From the NCBI GenBank assembly GCA_949126835.1, contig OX421494.1, positions 22,962,196 through 23,026,195 of the forward strand: DNA of 64,000 nucleotides, written 5' to 3'. The DNA comes from Anisus vortex (Eukaryota; Mollusca; Gastropoda; Planorbidae). Shown here in pieces: positions 11,232-39,989 of this stretch (positions are counted from its first letter, which is position 1; each line of letters opens with the position of its first letter). The position numbers and the translations under genes are program-made. Below the pieces are notes generated by a model. It was given only the letters and a program-made list of their open reading frames with translations. It was not told where the DNA came from and did not search any database.

Positions 11232-11603
11232 CGTAACGGATTCCACATATTTGAACGTAACGTGAACTACTGCATTATAATATATTATACTTAAACTACT
11301 TTTTGACGCATTTATTATAGGTCTATGGCTAATCATGTTATTTTATTGCTTTACCAGAAACCATGTTCAAAATATGGACAATTGATCTACTGAGCTGCAA
11401 TATTTCTGGCTAAAGATTAGATCGAGGCCCTAAAATTGTATATAGTGTTCAAATAGCTCTCTTGTAAAAAAAATTCACTGGACATATGGTGTAACAGAAG
11501 AGGAGCATTTTCATTCGTCGTGGGGTCTTGTCGCAGGGGAGCATTTTCATTTGACTTATGGTCTTGCAGAGGTGGAACAATCAAGTTGTTAAGACGGTAG
11601 AGA

Positions 11604-28428
<16,825 letters not shown>

Positions 28429-28608
28429 CATTAAAAGCTTTATTTATTTTTTTTAAACGCCAAGTTTGTTCATAATTTTACTATTAGTTTAATATTGCTA
28501 CTAAATCAAAACATAAAAATCATAGACTATAATACACATGGACTGCTTGCTTTAGTATTTCTGCTAAATGATGACTCGAAACTCTGATTTTCGGAATTCC
28601 CGATTCTA

Positions 28609-28614
28609 AATAAA
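28609..28614 (+). terminator. Candidate poly(A) signal AATAAA
   Basis: First AATAAA after the GT31 stop, 180 bases downstream. It lies inside an inverted-repeat element copy. An ATTAAA at about 28431 is too close to the stop to be the obvious choice. Confidence 0.4.
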
Positions 28615-29098
28615 GTTGTTGCTATAATAGTTTCGTTTTATTAATCGCTATGATTTTATCCACTGAGCTCAGTGATTTTATCATAGACTATAATATACAT
28701 GGACCGCTTGCTTTAGTTTTTCTGCTATATGATGACTCGAAAGACTGCTTATTTCGGAATTCCCGATTCTAAATGAAGTAATTGTAATGCAAATTCCGTT
28801 TTATTGTATCGCACCATTTTTTTAGAAATTTTGTGCGTCAATCTATGACTAAGATATGGACGCTATGGATAAGGAAGTTTTTGTTGATGAATTGAAAGGC
28901 ATACTGGATGTAAATGTTCAAATTAAATAATTACTTATTGAAGAAGTATGAAGTTTATCTGTTAGACTCATGTTCGGTGTATATTATAGTCTATGGTATT
29001 TCTGCTATATGATGACTTGAAACACTGATGATCGGAATTCCCGATTCTAAATATCGTAATTGCTATACCGGAAATAAAGTTATTGATATACAAGTTCC

Positions 29099-29694
29099 AT
29101 GATTTTCTCAATGAAAAATTAAAATCGAAAGTAGTACAGAGCGGAAACATTTATAGATCAGTGTGGTGTGCGCACGGAAAAAAGAAAATAAGCTCTAAAA
29201 ATAGAGCAGGCGGTCCATCTTATTATAGTCAATGATATATTAATAGGCCTACAAGTATTCATTTCAAGTCGAAAAAAATGCGATTTAATAAAACGGAAGT
29301 TGTATAACAACTGCTGCATTTAGAATCGGGAATTGCAAAAAACAGAAGATAATAGCATACAAAACTAAAGCAAGCGGTCCATGTATATTATAGTCTATGA
29401 TTTAATCAATGAAAAATTAAAATCGAAAGTTGTATACAGCGGAAACATCTATAGATCAGTGTTGTATGCGCACGGAAAAAGAACAAAAGCTCTAAAAAAA
29501 AGAGCAAGCGGTCCATCTTTTTATAGTCAATGATATATTAATAGGCCTACAAGTATTCATTTAAAGTCGAAAAAAAATGCGATTTAATAAAACAGAACTT
29601 GTATAGAAAATACTTTATTTAGAATTACAAAACAAGAAGATAAGAGCAAAAAAAAAACTAAAGCAAACGGTCCATGTGTATTATAGTCTATGAT
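29099..29694 (+). repeat. About 300-bp tandem duplication inside the cluster
   Basis: The block starting CAATGAAAAATTAAAATCGAAAG near 29111 recurs near 29409. Both are followed by GCGGAAACAT, TGCGCACGGAAAA and TAATAGGCCTACAAGTATTC. Confidence 0.8.
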
Positions 29695-30304
29695 AAAAAT
29701 CATTGATCTCTAAACTAGTCAGAAAAAGTATTTAAAAAAAGCTTTCTGAGAACTATAAAAGAAGTCGCTGATGTTCTTTTACACACAATAAAGCACCAAA
29801 AGTCGAATTACAGTTTATTTTGTTAAATGCTATATTATATTACTTTCGCAAAGCTTTGTTCCTGTGACAGACTCAACCTTCGCAAGGTTAATTGACCCAC
29901 TTCCAGTTAACATATCAAGCTGAAACTTGGCACATAGACGTTTAGTACTGAGCAACAATTTTTCTCCAATTAGCAGTCACATATCCTCGCCCAAATCCCC
30001 TAAAATCCTTTTTTTTAATACTATTTTGTTTTGTTTGCTTAATGGTGCGCATTGGTAAATCCCGATTGAATGCACATGATTAACATTGCTTTTTTATTCA
30101 CTGCGTTAATACGCTTTCTTTATTATATTTGGGTGGAAAAGGGGCAAATTCTTCATGACTTATAAACACCATATACTTGTATAGATTTCGATTAATCGTC
30201 CTTTTCTCTCTTTATAATATACGATCTAGTCAATACGTTTGTTTCCATTTTCAGTGATATTTTATTTTAGGAGGTTGATTAAGTTTGTTATCTTATCTTA
30301 TACA

Positions 30305-30640
30305 TTACAGACGCTCCTTCTATAAAGAAGATTTTTGCGTTCTAAGCTCATCCGTGGTCCGAGTCTAGTCTTATATTTTTATTAAAGTTTTAAATAATGT
30401 TAAGTTACTGGTTTTCCTGGTTTGTTCAGGCAATCCATTCCATGCCCGAAAGCCGAAAGAGTATTTATATGCATTTTTTCTCGCATAAGGGACAAGGAAA
30501 GTGTTTTTATCTTTATGTTTATCTTGAGCTTTGCAACAGGTTGTTATTGGGTTGTATTTCTAAATTAAATTCTTTATATTACCTTCACATTAGTATAATA
30601 TTTTTCTTACTATGTGGCTGGCAAAAGGAAACATCTTCGG
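30305..30640 (+). repeat. Dispersed repeat family R1, copy 2
   Basis: Shares TCTATAAAGAAGATT, GTCCGAGTCTAGTCTT, TTTCCTGGTTTGTTC and CCATTCCATGCCCG with 2840-3200. About 400 bp upstream (29880-29940) lies the 'AGCTGAAACTTGGCACAT' block also found downstream of copy 3. Confidence 0.6.
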
Positions 30641-30941
30641 AAAACTATTTTTAAAAAATGCTTATGAAAGATAATTATGAAAAATATTGTTTTTAGGGGT
30701 TAATTTTTTACTTTAGTTTCCACTACGTAGAAAAAAACCCAATAACAACAACAACATTCACAAATATTTAGAGTTTATATATGTCAATGATTTACTTTTT
30801 ATAGAAAATGCCGTATTTAGTTTGACTAATCCAGTAGGCCTACCAAAAAATACCGGTATAGTCTAGTTCTTCTCTCGACAAAGTGTTCAAAAATATGGGT
30901 TCCCTCCCTTGAAGTTCCGAGTATGCCCTCACTATAACATT

Positions 30942-31200
30942 GTCAGGGGGTATGGCGGTTCGGCTGGGGAACCGACGTTCGTGGGTTCGAATCCTGGTGA
31001 AGGGCTATGATTTGTTCTCGGGGCCGGAGGGTGTCCCTGAGTCTACCCAGCTCTGATGGGTTCCTGACTTTAGTATGAGTAAGAAAATTGCGGCTGGGCA
31101 TTGTGCTGGCCTCACACTCCCCAAGAATGCCGTGGCCACAGAAACTGGGGATCGCTGCTTCATCGGCCCCATGGATCACATCCGGCGGGATACTTACTTT
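30942..31200 (+). mobile_element. tRNA-derived SINE, full-length-looking copy with target duplication
   Basis: The tRNA-like head contains GGGTTCGAATCCTGGTGAAG (about 30981). The body has GGGTGTCCCTGAGTCTACCC, GGGCATTGTGCTGGCC and GCCGTGGCCACAGAAACTGG. It ends CGGCGGGATACTTACTTT. Direct repeats ACTATAACATT lie at 30931-30941 and 31201-31211. Confidence 0.9.
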
Positions 31201-31214
31201 ACTATAACATTTTC

Positions 31215-31506
31215 TTTTTTTTTTGTTACGGTAACTTTTTGTTATGGTAACTTTTTGTTACGGTAACTTTTTGTTATGGTAACTGTTTGTTACGGTGACT
31301 TTTGTTTCGGTAACTTTTTGTTACGGTAACTTTTTGTTATGGTAACTTTTTGTTACGGTAACTTTTTGATACGGTAGCTTTTTGTTACGAAAACTTTTTA
31401 TTACGGTAACTTTTTGTTACGGTAACTTTTTGTTACGGTAACTTTTTGTTACGGTAACTTTTTGTTACGGTAAATTTTTGTTACGGTCACTTTTTGTTAC
31501 GGTAAC
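31215..31506 (+). repeat. 16-bp minisatellite, about 18 copies
   Basis: The unit is TTACGGTAACTTTTTG with C/T variation in TTACGG/TTATGG. It starts immediately after the SINE's target duplication. Confidence 0.95.
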
Positions 31507-31749
31507 ATACGTTTCTATTCTAAAAGATTTTTTTACCTAGCAGTTTGACTTCTTTTTAAACATTCCCATTATTATGGGTGTGTCTGGAAGACTTCAGTGT
31601 TATGCAGACGGCAAAAGTTATGCTATCCAATGCTGCCCAGGTAGATGATATTGTAAGACGTGATTTGCCCTGGATGGCACTACTATCAATTTACAACACA
31701 AGGCCGGAAAGGGTGCGGAGAGGGGGGGGGTTAAGAGAAGAAAACAAGT

Positions 31750-31850
31750 AATCACGTCGGACCGAGTTGAGCCGTAGGCCAGTTGATGCAGCGTTCAACA
31801 GTTTCCGTGGCCACAGCATATTAGGGGATTGTATGTAGGCCGCACAGTAG
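31750..31850 (-). mobile_element. SINE 3' fragment
   Basis: Minus orientation with GTCGGACCGA at its end, then GCAGCGTTCAACAGTTTCCG and the complement of the GCCGTGGCCAC body. The tRNA-like head is missing. Confidence 0.7.
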
Positions 31851-32466
31851 GCCCTATCGATTATGTGCTCGGAAAATGTTCCTGCAAAAGTTCGCTAATC
31901 AATAACAAATATACGAGCACACGGGAAAAACATATGAACGTTGAAATGTCATTCCATAGAAGGTTATCTCATAATGAATTATTAGGTCTTGAACACTCGT
32001 AATATGTTCCATTTCAATTTGTCATTGACATAGTCTAAGTTTTCTCTTGGTTTTTTTGTGTGCTAACCTTTCTGTACGCTATAAATCTCACACGCCCTAC
32101 TCTTTACACCATGTCAATGTCAATATGTCATTATTGAGTTTTTTTTTATTACCCTATTTTTTTTTATTGCCTGCTGTTGTTGATGCTTTTGTTAAAGTTT
32201 ATGAAGCTAAGAGAGTATTGCACAATGATGTAAAACGATATCATTGTAAGTTATTTTTGTAAAAAACAGTTTTTAATTTGTGTTTTTTTTTTTTTCTACG
32301 CATGTAGTTTTTTATATTTTATTTTGTTGTTTTAACAGTAGCTAGAAGTAGCAGAAGAGGACAAATCATTAGGTTTGTTTTGTTGTAGGTAAAATTAATT
32401 TAGTGCCTGGTAAAGGGGTGCGAGAGAGGCCGCATGTGCTCACGCCTAAGATAAGAAGAAATGGAC

Positions 32467-32778
32467 GAGTAGATTAGTGCTTCCACCTGCGAGTAGATTA
32501 GTGCTTCCACCTGCGAGTAGATTAGTGCTTCCACCTGCGAGTAGATTAGTGCTTCCACCTGCGAGTAGATTAGTGCTTCCACCTGCGAGTAGATTAGTGC
32601 TTCCACCTGCGAGTAGATTAGTGCTTCCACCTGCGAGTAGATTAGTGCTTCCACCTGCGAGTAGATTAGTGCTTCCACCTGCGAGTAGATTAGTGCTTCC
32701 ACCTGCGAGTAGATTAGTGCTTCCACCTGCGAGTAGATTAGTGCTTCCACCTGCGAGTAGATTAGTGCTTCCACCTGC
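32467..32778 (+). repeat. 24-bp minisatellite, exactly 13 identical copies
   Basis: The unit is GAGTAGATTAGTGCTTCC plus ACCTGC. I see no mismatches across 312 bp, so the array is recent or homogenised. 24 is a multiple of three, giving 8-residue repeat frames on both strands that are not genes. Confidence 0.97.
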
Positions 32779-32904
32779 ATGTCCTTAACTCAAACAGATT
32801 GTGTTTTTTTTGTGTGTGTGTTTTGTGTTTTAAGATTCAAAGAAGTGGCATTGAGATACAATAATAAATAAATACATTCTAAGGACCAGTGACACCACGA
32901 TATA

Positions 32905-32945
32905 TATATATAATATATATATATATATATTTTTTTTATATATAC
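32905..32945. repeat. (TA)n with poly-T
   Basis: Short TA-rich microsatellite just outside the Helitron-like end. Confidence 0.8.
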
Positions 32946-33298
32946 AAGCTTCATTCCCCGGCGTTGCCCGGGTGAAAAAAAACAGGACTGTATCAGGTGC
33001 AGATAAAAAATTTATAAACTACAATTAAAACAAAGTTATAAATCTAATATTTAAATTATTATTTTTTAATTATATTTTTACTGAAGACTTTTAGGAAAGT
33101 AATTTAAAATAAATTTTGTAATCGGGTAAAAAAAAATAGGCAAGTATTTTTATTTAATAAAAATCTAAATTGCCCGTAGATTTACAATGTCTTTTGTTTT
33201 TAAAAGTTTAGAAAAAAAGGTATGGTCTAACTGGAGAAACGAACCCGGGTGGCACGCATAGCTGTCCGCTACGTTAACCACTGAGCTAACGAAGACAC
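32946..33298 (-). mobile_element. Helitron- or SINE-like element with GC hairpin end and tRNA-like head
   Basis: The minus strand ends with a GC hairpin (CCCGGGCAACGCCGGGG, 32956-32972) followed by eight bases and CTTG, close to a Helitron CTRR end. At the other side (33233-33298) is a tRNA-like block with the A-box-like TTAGCTCAGTGG and B-box-like GGGTTCGTTTC. The two may belong to one tRNA-headed element or to two adjacent ones. Confidence 0.4.
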
Positions 33299-33415
33299 GT
33301 ATCCGATGTGAAAAGTTATTAGACAGTATATAGGCCTAGGCCTGAATAGGTCAGTTACACAAACTCACGTGTTTTCAAATTGGCCAATGGGGATCCGTAG
33401 GGACACAAACACGAT

Positions 33416-33545
<130 letters not shown>

Positions 33546-35395
33546 ACACATTACAGAGACGTCTGCCGAGGGTTGCACATTTCAAGAGTGTGTGGCAAGA
33601 GGGGTGCCGACAACAAAATGTAAACTCTTTAACCTGATTATGTACTGATTATCTCTTTCATAATATAATCTATAAAAATACTAACGACGTGAGACTTTTA
33701 AAAACAAAATTAATAGAAGTGCATGTAGGCTATTTATACAAATATTTCATGGTTGGGGGGGGGGGTAGGCATAACCTTGCTTGCCTAGGGCACCTGAAAC
33801 TGCTGAAACTCACTACCTAACCCTGCTAGCATGTTGACAATTGAGACAATTGACGAAGATTTATAGTTTGGCAGTGAGAAACAAATATGTTGTATTACTT
33901 GTCAATGCATTTAAACTTTTAAGCTTATATAGAAATATTTACAAAAATACATTTAAAAGGCTAAAAATAAACGAATTAATAAAAAATTTTTTAAAGAAAT
34001 ATTTTTCTAGACTAGACAATACTAGCTTTCAGTATCAGTTTGTCGACCCTGCAAGAGTTATCGCTATAGGCTCGGGTTATCGACCCTGAGACAAATGCAG
34101 CTGTTACGTTTGTTTCTGTACACCTGGTTCGGTCAATCTGACAATTAATTATTATTCTATTTTGTTTGTTAGTTAATTTTATCCACTGAAGTAAAGTAAG
34201 TTATGAAGAAAACAGAGAATTGTTGTTTCTTTTTGTACAATACAGAACTTTGTTTTAGATGTTCTCACTCTCGTGCTAAATTGTAGTGTAGCCTAATTAA
34301 TTTTTCTTATTTCCATAATTGACAAACTGTTTTATGGTTGTGTATATTGCTTAGTTTTATTTATAATATTAATTGTTTGTGTATTATGTCTATTTACATG
34401 TATATTACTTTTTTTTCTGTATGTTAATTTTTAATATTTATTATTTCTGCATAAACGTATTTATAATATTTATTGTTTGTGTATAATAGTTGTTGCTTCT
34501 TTGTAATGTTTCTTATAATGGTCATCGATACTTTATAATGGTTATTTATTACAGTCATTCCTCCTCTATAATAACTAATGTTAATGTAAAAGCACGACGT
34601 ATATTGTTTCTATTCGATGGTTATTTTCATTGTTTCATTTAGGCTGTAATGGGCATCAATGAAGCGATCGTATTCAAACTTCAAACACAAGCACGTGTGA
34701 CGTAAACTTTGCCCTTGGCACTTTATTGCTCTTTTGGACACAGACACGCCAAGGTCAAAGTAATGAAGATCCAGTTTATAACGGTTGTTCTTTCCCGCGT
34801 ACAGCCATAACAAGGAAGTGATAACTGATATTTATGTTCCTGAATCAGCAATGCTTGCATAAAATTACAGCTAGCTAGACACAGCCAGTTCTGGCGTATA
34901 TAGGCTTAAATAAAGCTGTAGTTTTTCTTGCGACTCACTGTTTAAAAACTTTATAAGTCAGAGTCATTTAAAAAAAAAAATACTTTCAGTAAAATTAAAA
35001 TAGTTTGAGTGTAAAAAAATGTCAACATAAAATACTATACTATGAGAATAAGTGTAAACTATTTGATTTGTCATTGTTATGTTTTATCTTTCTCTATGTA
35101 AAGTTGAATGTTTGTGTCGATGTCGATGTTCATTGGTCAATACCGAGACACCGACCTCATTGCCTTAAAGGCCTATTTAACTCTATCTTGATTTTATTTA
35201 TACGTTCGCACACGCCTTACTCCGTAGTTAGAATGCCAGTCTGGCACCTGGGTGGCCTGGGTACGGTTCTCCTTATGGTATCTTTTTTTTTCGTAATCAA
35301 AACGTAGGCTAATAGTTACCCTGTGCAACGCTCGGACAATACTAAGCTAATGTCTTATAAGACTCAGACAATCATGAAGAGTATTACATCATTTG
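33546..35395. other. AT-rich gene-free stretch
   Basis: I find no exon, RNA gene or repeat family that I can support. The ORFs present are low-complexity or lack recognisable motifs. Confidence 0.5.
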
Positions 35396-35700
35396 TTCAA
35401 CGGCTCCTGTGGTGCGGCAGGGTAGGGAAGGTGGCAGGGTAGGGCGGTGGCAAGGTTTGAACTCCGAGGGTCACGCTGACACGTTGAGCTCTCGCACAGC
35501 GTGCCATTATAGTCTATTATAGATACTTTTTAAATACACACTCAAGGATTTTGTAGAAAGAAAATCATAATATGCAAGCTAAATGACGCACATTAATCAG
35601 GTGAAATTTTAAACATTTAGCCTATTGGTAAAGCTTTAATTTTTATGAACACAAATTATTTCTGAACCAAAAATACAATAACATATCTTTAACACGCATA

Positions 35701-35850
35701 ATTATCTCTCTCTCTCTCTATCTATCTAATTATCTCTCTCTCTCTCTTTATCTATCTATCAAGAAAGATTGATGTCAATACATTCTATCTATTTAGAAAT
35801 ATAGATAGATAAATAGATAGACAGATATATTATAGAAAGATAAGGTTTTT
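35701..35850 (+). repeat. CT, CTAT and GATA microsatellites
   Basis: Alternating short CT and CTAT runs and, after a short gap, AGATAGATA runs that could pair with them. Confidence 0.85.
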
Positions 35851-36129
35851 TTTAAAGTGTCTGCGATTCTAGACAAGGGGCTACAGTTTTTCAACACGGG
35901 TAACATTGTAACAATCTGGCTTTCTGGGTTGGAAATCAGATGTTCATGAAAAGCACCAGAAAAAAAAATTCACGCAATGCACTAAAACTCTTTCTTAAAA
36001 TTAGCACATCACACATCGGATTAACCAATCACAGGAGGCTCGCGACTTCGCGCCCTAATTTAAGCTGTAATAGCACTTTCAGCACGTGGTTGTCTCCATG
36101 TAATGGAGGATGTTTTTTTTTATATCGAG

Positions 36130-36300
36130 CTGACTTGTAGTGGAAGGATAACAGCTGCCCAGTTTCGTACATGTCACTGCCCTATAGGTTCGGAAGGTTT
36201 CGGAAGGTTTAGGCTCAACCATGACTCGCGAAATTGCAGGGAAGCAGAAGAATTGGTCGAACATGTGCTTTTAGACTGCAGCGGCCTTGCAGGAGCATAA
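36130..36300 (+). pseudogene. LINE ORF C-terminal fragment
   Basis: The open frame reads ITAAQFRTCHCPIG ... EAEELVEHVLLDC. This resembles the cysteine/histidine-rich tail after the RNase H or reverse transcriptase region of some non-LTR retrotransposons (RtGHcpl ... E.v.HvLl.C). It is short and without neighbouring motifs. Confidence 0.5.
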
Positions 36301-36686
36301 AGTGGATGAGAACGGTCAACTGTTTGGACCAAAACTATATTATGGTGACTTGGCTACACTGCGTAGCACAAGTGTGTTTGTCCTCCGATCCCCAAGCGAG
36401 TAGGCCTAATCTCGGTTCGTATACTCACGTTGGTGAAGTGAGGTTAAAGTCTATATCCGTTGGGAAGCTCTGTTTTTGATCAGGCTATCAGTGGATTCCT
36501 AGTTCAGGAGTCTTACTTTTACCAAGAGGAATATCTTTCTTTTTTTTTTCAAAACAAACATGGAATTCTGTGATTTGGCTTGGCCTTGTAGAAGCTCTGT
36601 ATGTCACTGACCTAAAAAAAATGTTTTCGAGCACTTCCTTCCTTATTCTGACCAATCATGTTATCGAATGTGGATGGATGTAAGAA

Positions 36687-37272
36687 TTGACAAGTCTTAA
36701 TGAGGCGTGAACTTTTGAACCCGAATGTTCGTGAACTTCCTGTTCTATTTTTTAACTAATAACAAAAAAAAGCATGCTTTTGCTGGTGTTTGACAATTGA
36801 TTTCAACCTCGACGGCCAGTTCTAGTCTTTTAGAATTATACAAAGGATACAATATTAGTTATGAGGAATCCGTTTTTAACATCAAAAGTGAACAGGCGAT
36901 AATTAATACTCAAGTGTTAGTCGCGTGACGTTAAATTTTTATTTGTTTACAAAATAAATGAGTCGAGAGTTGCGTTTTCTTGGTTATTGAAAAACAAAAT
37001 GCGTAAATTCATAAAAACGAATAACAAAAATTCTTTTGCATTAAGCAATAAGTTTGATATTTTAAAAAGGTGATTATTCCCTTCTGACTTTCACAATACA
37101 TTGTTTTGCTTTGTAAACATCTATTGGAAATGAAATAAATTTTAATCCCCAACAAATTTGAGTACAACCAGTAAAGTAGCACACAGACATTGTTTCGAAG
37201 AAAATGATGGAAAAAGAACGGAAATGTTTTTGCACGTGACCTTTTATGCATGCATACACGTTAAGACTTGTC
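36687..37272 (-). mobile_element. THAP-element family copy 2
   Basis: The left end TTGACAAGTCTTAA and right end TTAAGACTTGTC match copy 1. The interior includes the same CTTCC, AGTTATGAGGAATCCG and ATGCATGCAT landmarks in the same order. Confidence 0.8.
37074..37190 (-). CDS. Partial THAP ORF in transposon copy 2
   Basis: From the ATG at 37190 the minus strand encodes MSVCYFTGC (C-x4-C) and FISFPID, then stops at 37074. The conserved Trp of copy 1 is replaced by Cys (AKQCIV). It is probably decaying. Confidence 0.45.
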   Translation of the reverse strand: MSVCYFTGCTQICWGLKFISFPIDVYKAKQCIVKVRRE

Positions 37273-37610
37273 CATGGATGGATTGAATGATTGATGGATG
37301 GATGGATTAAAGAAATGGTGGGAAGATGGTGAATATGAAGATAGATGAGTAGTTGATGGGTGGAAGCACTCATATATGAGTGGATTGATGGATAGTTAGA
37401 CGAAAGGAAGAATGGATCGATTGATGGATAGTTAGACGAAAGGAAGAATGGATCGATTGATGGATAGTTAGACGAAAGGAAGAATGGATCGATTGATGGA
37501 TCAAAGGAATGGTGGATTGGTGGAGGTGAGGATGGATGGATGGATGGATGAATCGTAGTTTGGCTTGGTCGAGGGATACTATTTGTAGATAGATGGGTAG
37601 CTAGTTGGAT
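37273..37610 (+). repeat. GGAT/GATT tetranucleotide-rich repeat
   Basis: Degenerate GATGGATG and GATTGATGGATAG units, with three near-identical 33-bp blocks (GACGAAAGGAAGAATGGATC) at about 37398-37490. It starts at the right end of the THAP element. Confidence 0.85.
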
Positions 37611-38622
37611 TGAAAATAGGGGGGGGGGCACAAATAAAAGGGTAACGCATATACTGATAGATGGTGATGTTGTGTAGGTTGGCTGTAAAATAAATTAATA
37701 GCTAGAGGCTGGGTGCTTGCATAAATAATTGAACAGGGGAATGAACGAAAACGTTTTATCCATAAAAAAAACGCCTTTAAAGACTCATGGCTGAGCTATT
37801 TTGCCTCCCTCGGGGGGGGGGGGGGTACTTTTCTCTCAGCAGTATCCATTTGTAAGCCCCAACATAACGGCCATGTTGTGCACACCTGCGGCTACGTACC
37901 TGATACTTGACCACATGAAAGGAATTCTTGGCATACATGGGCCGCCTACTGTTACAGGTCGCTTCCCCCGGTCTGCTCATTTGATCTTGGGAAGCGGCAA
38001 CACCGGTTCAACTTCAGGTCACGATGACATTTTAAGCACGCATGTTTAATAATATACGCCTATAATATAACTTACATGGGGTCAGACAAGTGCAACGTTA
38101 GACAAGCTCTGGTAACCAATATTTTCCCAAAGAAAAAAACAAATTATTAGAAATTTATAAAGACGCCCTCTAGATGCAACCAATTGATATAGAGTTTATC
38201 TTAATATAGTTTGTAGCAATAGGTCTGTCCATTGCTGAATATTTAATTGTAAAAATAAAAATAATTAACCTAAACTGTAAATAGGGCATAGAATATATAT
38301 GAAATATCATATGAATGAATAAATATTACATTGTATTAAGAAATAATGTGTAAATGTTTGAACATTTTAATTAGTTTTACTTTATTGTGTAGCAGACGAC
38401 GAGTTATATTTGCAGCATACTTTTTACTCCAACCAACGATTTATATAGTGGTGGTATCAGAACGAAGGAAATTATTGACCTTAATCTATTGATCTGGCCA
38501 CACAATCCATGTGAAGGTCGTATGTAAAGAAATTGATATTCATGCTATCTGTGTTTATGGTATATTTATATATTGAAATACACGAGACCGACAGGCCATC
38601 AATCACTTATAAAGATAATTAC

Positions 38623-38945
38623 TGCTCGATAGATAGATGAATAGATAGACAGATAGATAGATAGATAGATAGATAGATAAATAGATAGACAGATAGATAA
38701 ATAGATAGATGTATAGATAAAAAAATTAAGGTAGATAAATAGATATAAAAACACTTAGAGAGACAGACAGCTAGAGAGACAGATATACATATAGACAGAC
38801 AGATGGACAGATAGTCGGATAGAGAGTTAGACAGACTGACAAGATTGATAGATGGATATCGATATATAGATAGATGGATAAATAGATTGGTAGATATTTA
38901 GATAGAGAGATTGAGAGATAGATAGATAGATTATGAATTCAATTA
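38623..38945 (+). repeat. GATA/GACA microsatellite
   Basis: About 320 bp of interrupted GATA, GACA and AAATAGAT units. Confidence 0.9.
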
Positions 38946-39403
38946 TAAACCGATAAAAATGTTGAAAACAAAATGAAAACAACTCGATGTTATCACATGA
39001 CCCCCTAAGATTCTTTTATCTCACTGTTTCTTAATAAAAAATGAACTTTCACAAGTACTGTTGTATGGACCACGACGTAATCTTTATTTTAAATAACAAC
39101 TCTTGATTTAATCACTTTAATAACACTTCACTTCGTGGTAAGAGAACAAAACAATCTCGTTTAAAAGTGACAGAAAGTCGCTTGTGTCCTAGATCTATAA
39201 TGGACAGCAAAGACATTTTCAAATAGTATGCAGTCTGTTGAGGTTGAAAATGTTTTTGTTTTAATTCCCTGCCTCCTAGCTACTTATTAAATAAATGTTT
39301 GCTTTAAACTATAGAACAATGAAGCAACATTAGGCCTGTAGTGTAAACAATAATTAATTATTGATTTCAAATTTTGATTTTAATTACCGTAAGCAGGCAT
39401 TTT

Positions 39404-39515
39404 CTCCTTCTCTCTCTCTCTCTATTTAACTATCTAAATTTGCCTCTCTCTCTCCCTCTCTCTATTGAACTATCTAAATTTGCCTCTCTCTCTCTATTTA
39501 ACTATCTAAATTTGC

Positions 39516-39549
<34 letters not shown>

Positions 39550-39640
39550 ATTTAACTAACTAAATTTGCCTCTCTCTCTCCCTCTCTCTATTGAACTATC
39601 TAAATTTGCCTCTCTCTCTCTCTATTTAACTATCTAAACT

Positions 39641-39675
<35 letters not shown>

Positions 39676-39885
39676 TTAACTATCTAAATTTGCCTCTCCC
39701 TCTCTCTCTCTCTCTATTTAACTATCTAAATTTGCCTATCCCTCTCTCTCTCTCTCTATTTAACTATCTAAATTTGCCTCTCCCTCTCTCTCTCTCTATT
39801 TAACTATCTAAATTTGCCTCTCTCTCTCTCTATTTAACTATCTAAATTTGCCTCTTTCTCTCTCTCTCTCTCTCTGTTTCACTCT
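39404..39885 (+). repeat. CT-rich compound minisatellite
   Basis: Roughly ten units of TTTAACTATCTAAATTTGCC separated by (CT)n stretches of variable length. Confidence 0.9.
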
Positions 39886-39989
39886 AACGTTGTATGAATG
39901 ATGTGTGTGTTTCTCTCTTTAACTCAATTTTTGTATCTCTCTCTCTATCCCTTTCTCTCTCTATCTCTGATTATATGTGTCTCTATCTT

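Larger units (their letters stand above)
28518..29694. mobile_element. Cluster of inverted-repeat elements with GACTATAATA ends
   Basis: ATAGACTATAATA(C/T)ACATGG followed by (A/C)CTGCTTGC or CCGCTTGC and the block GGAATTCCCGATTCTAAAT occurs on the + strand near 28523, 28684 and (partly) 28978. The inverse (GGTCCATnTnTTATAGTC) occurs near 29211, 29380, 29511 and 29670. This indicates several nested or tandem copies. A related complete element is at 56529-57967. Superfamily unassigned. Confidence 0.7.

Noticed and set aside
32467..32778. Possible CRISPR-like array
   Set aside because: The 24-bp units are directly adjacent with no spacers, and the host is eukaryotic. It is a minisatellite.
33233..33298. 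Functional tRNA gene on the minus strand
   Set aside because: The A-box-like part is good, but the B-box region is altered (GTTCGTTTC), only four terminal bases pair, and the anticodon arm does not form cleanly.
36690..37620. 185-codon minus-strand ORF with many HPS/SIDPF repeats at 37074-37631
   Set aside because: Most of it is translation of the GGAT/GATT repeat fused to the THAP fragment. Only the last 38 residues carry signal.
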